A stretch of 6,448 nt of DNA from Comamonadaceae bacterium (GTDB lineage: Bacteria; Pseudomonadota; Gammaproteobacteria; Burkholderiales; Burkholderiaceae_C), in the NCBI GenBank assembly GCA_947460165.1, contig CANHKH010000197.1:1-6448 (forward strand), given 5' to 3'. This document shows, piece by piece, positions 5,216 to 6,448 of the stretch. The stretch's first letter is position 1. Each line of letters starts with the position of its first letter. Made by a program: the position numbers and the translations under genes. Below the pieces are notes generated by a model. The model saw only the letters and a list, made by a program, of their open reading frames with translations, was not told the DNA's origin and did not search any database.

Positions 5216-6273
5216 GCACACCCCACACCCTTTCATTCGATGCGCTGCAGCAATTCATAGAGCGTTCGCTGGCCAGCCAAGGCCTGCCTGCGGCCGACGC
5301 GCTCAAGGTCTCGCAGTTGATGGCCGAGGCCGACCTGCAAGGCTCTGACGGCCACGGCGTCATTCGCCTGCCGCAGTACATCAAGCGCATACGCGCAGGC
5401 GGCATCAACACAAACCCCCACATCCGCGTGGTGCATGAGCGCAGCGCCATGGCCGTGGTGGACGGCGACAACGGCATGGGCCACCTGGTGGTCTCGCACG
5501 CGGTGGACCTGGCCATCCAAAAAGCCAGTGAAGCGGGCGTGGCCTGGGTCAGCACCCGCATGAGCAACCACGCCGGCCCGGCCTCGCTTTACTCGCGCAT
5601 GCCGCTGCAGCACAACATGCTGGGCTTGTATTTCGCCGTGGGCAACGCCAACCACCTGCCGCCCTGGGGCGGCATGGACATGCTGCTGTCGACCAACCCC
5701 ATCTCTGCGGGCATTCCGGCGGGCGACGAGCCGCCCGTGGTGCTGGACATGGCCACCACGGTGGCGGCCTACGGCAAGGTCAAGGTCAAGGCCAAGCGCG
5801 GCGAGATGATGCCGCCCGGCTGGATGATTGACCGCCAAGGCCAGCCGCTGCTGGACCCCAACAAGGCGAGCGACGGTTTTTTGCTGCCCATTGGCGAGCA
5901 CAAGGGCTATGGCCTGGCGCTCATCGTGGGCCTGTTGGCGGGCACCCTGGGCGGCGGCGCCATGGGGCGCGATGTGGTGGACTTCAATGCCGACCACGTG
6001 ACGGTGACCAACACCGGCCAAGCGATTTTGGTGATTGACCTGGCCGCTTTTGGCGACCCGGCGCACTTCAAGGGCCAGGTGGACGCGCTGGTGCGCGACC
6101 TGCGCAGCAGCGAAAAACTGCCTGGCGTGGAGCGCATTTGGCTGCCCGGCGAGCAAAGCCACGAAAAGCGCAGCCGTTATGCTCAAAGCGGTATTCCCGT
6201 GGCCCCCAGCTTGGTCCAAGAGCTCAATGCCTTGGCCGCTGAGTGGGGCGTGGCGCCGCTCACTTCACACTGA
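5212..6273 (+). CDS. Ldh2/malate-L-lactate dehydrogenase family NAD(P)-dependent oxidoreductase
   Basis: A 353-residue cytoplasmic oxidoreductase of the Ldh2 fold, distinct from the classic Rossmann lactate/malate dehydrogenases. The family includes ureidoglycolate dehydrogenase (AllD), 2,3-diketo-L-gulonate reductase, delta-1-piperideine-2-carboxylate reductase, (R)-sulfolactate dehydrogenase (ComC) and malate/lactate dehydrogenases. Family landmarks seen: helical N-terminal region with ADLQGSDGHGVIRLPQYI (40-57, H48), VDGDNGMGH (83-91), MSNHAGPASLYS (117-128, with the conserved catalytic-type H120), STNPISAGIP (160-169), VLDMATT (177-183), GEHKGYGLALIV (228-239) and a C-terminal LPGE (311-314). 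Length is normal (about 330-360). The ATG at 5212 gives a family-like N-terminus, though no Shine-Dalgarno sequence precedes it; the stop of a 17-codon frame overlaps it. It is divergent from lysR and followed closely by an aldehyde dehydrogenase, suggesting oxidation of a 2-hydroxy acid (or reduction of a 2-keto or imino acid) in one pathway. The exact substrate is not assignable from sequence. Confidence 0.9.
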   Translation: MSTPHTLSFDALQQFIERSLASQGLPAADALKVSQLMAEADLQGSDGHGVIRLPQYIKRIRAGGINTNPHIRVVHERSAMAVVDGDNGMGHLVVSHAVDLAIQKASEAGVAWVSTRMSNHAGPASLYSRMPLQHNMLGLYFAVGNANHLPPWGGMDMLLSTNPISAGIPAGDEPPVVLDMATTVAAYGKVKVKAKRGEMMPPGWMIDRQGQPLLDPNKASDGFLLPIGEHKGYGLALIVGLLAGTLGGGAMGRDVVDFNADHVTVTNTGQAILVIDLAAFGDPAHFKGQVDALVRDLRSSEKLPGVERIWLPGEQSHEKRSRYAQSGIPVAPSLVQELNALAAEWGVAPLTSH

Positions 6274-6302
6274 AACATCCCACAGACGCACCAGGCCAGA
6301 CC

Positions 6303-6448
6303 ATGATCACCTCCTTCAACCCCGCCACCGGCGAGACCCTCGCCACCTTTGCGCCCCACGACGACGCATACATTGCCACCGCGCTGGAACGCGCCGACCG
6401 GGCCCAGCAGCAATGGGCTGCGCTGCCGCTGGCCGAGCGCCTGCCGCA
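6303..6448 (+). CDS. Aldehyde dehydrogenase, succinate-semialdehyde dehydrogenase type, N-terminal fragment
   Basis: Only the first 48 codons are inside the window; the frame is open to the right edge. The opening MITSFNPATGETLATF followed by a helical segment (IATALERADRAQQQWAALPLAERL) is the standard N-terminus of NAD(P)-dependent aldehyde dehydrogenases, closest in style to the short succinate-semialdehyde dehydrogenases (Sad/GabD group), whose N-termini read xxNPATGExL. The catalytic Cys and Glu and the cofactor-binding part are beyond the window. The start lies 29 bases after the dehydrogenase stop, with at most a weak AGG about 8 bases upstream, consistent with co-transcription. It would oxidise an aldehyde to an acid; succinate semialdehyde is the default guess from family resemblance, but other aldehydes are equally possible in this context. 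Confidence 0.85.
   Translation, partial: MITSFNPATGETLATFAPHDDAYIATALERADRAQQQWAALPLAERLP

Noticed and set aside
5233..6219. 328-codon minus-strand open frame over the Ldh2-family gene
   Set aside because: Its composition (repeated HVV, GRQ, HARV-type strings) is typical of an antisense shadow, and the opposite strand has clear family motifs throughout.
1..6448. Mobile element, phage defence system, CRISPR array or RNA gene
   Set aside because: No transposase, integrase, terminal repeats, repeat-spacer pattern, tRNA-like cloverleaf or rRNA sequence was seen; all long genes are metabolic or regulatory.

Overview
This GC-rich, densely coding window reads as bacterial chromosome from a betaproteobacterium, probably Burkholderiales/Comamonadaceae-like. 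That assignment is inference from base composition, the FadD sequence and the gene organisation; no rRNA or other marker gene is present. It holds six protein genes: four on the minus strand (two dehydrogenases lie on the plus strand), with one gene cut at each end of the window. I see no tRNA, rRNA, CRISPR array, insertion sequence or integrase.

Left block (1-3871, minus strand, transcribed right to left): a long-chain acyl-CoA synthetase (fadD), then 17 bases later a type I (formylglycine) sulfatase, then a formylglycine-generating enzyme (FGE) whose ATG overlaps the sulfatase stop by one base (TGATG). The FGE gene runs off the left edge. The spacing and good Shine-Dalgarno sequences indicate one operon in which the sulfatase and its likely activating enzyme are translationally coupled. 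Both carry an N-terminal hydrophobic segment, so both probably act on the periplasmic side of the inner membrane. The sulfatase active-site motif is CTVSR, not the usual CxPxR/CxAxR. Upstream of fadD lies a perfect inverted repeat (13-base arms, 4-base spacer), a strong candidate operator.

Middle (3872-5211): a 251-base spacer, a LysR-family regulator on the minus strand, and a 162-base divergent intergenic region. That region has a good sigma70-like promoter for lysR whose -10 box sits inside a TATCA-N5-TGATA dyad (likely LysR binding site), a weaker plus-strand promoter, and a 17-codon upstream ORF that overlaps the next gene's start as ATGA.

Right block (5212-6448, plus strand): an Ldh2/malate-L-lactate dehydrogenase family oxidoreductase followed 29 bases later by the start of an NAD(P)-dependent aldehyde dehydrogenase of succinate-semialdehyde dehydrogenase type. 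With the divergent LysR regulator these form a small catabolic unit that probably oxidises a 2-hydroxy acid and an aldehyde. The substrate cannot be read from the sequence.
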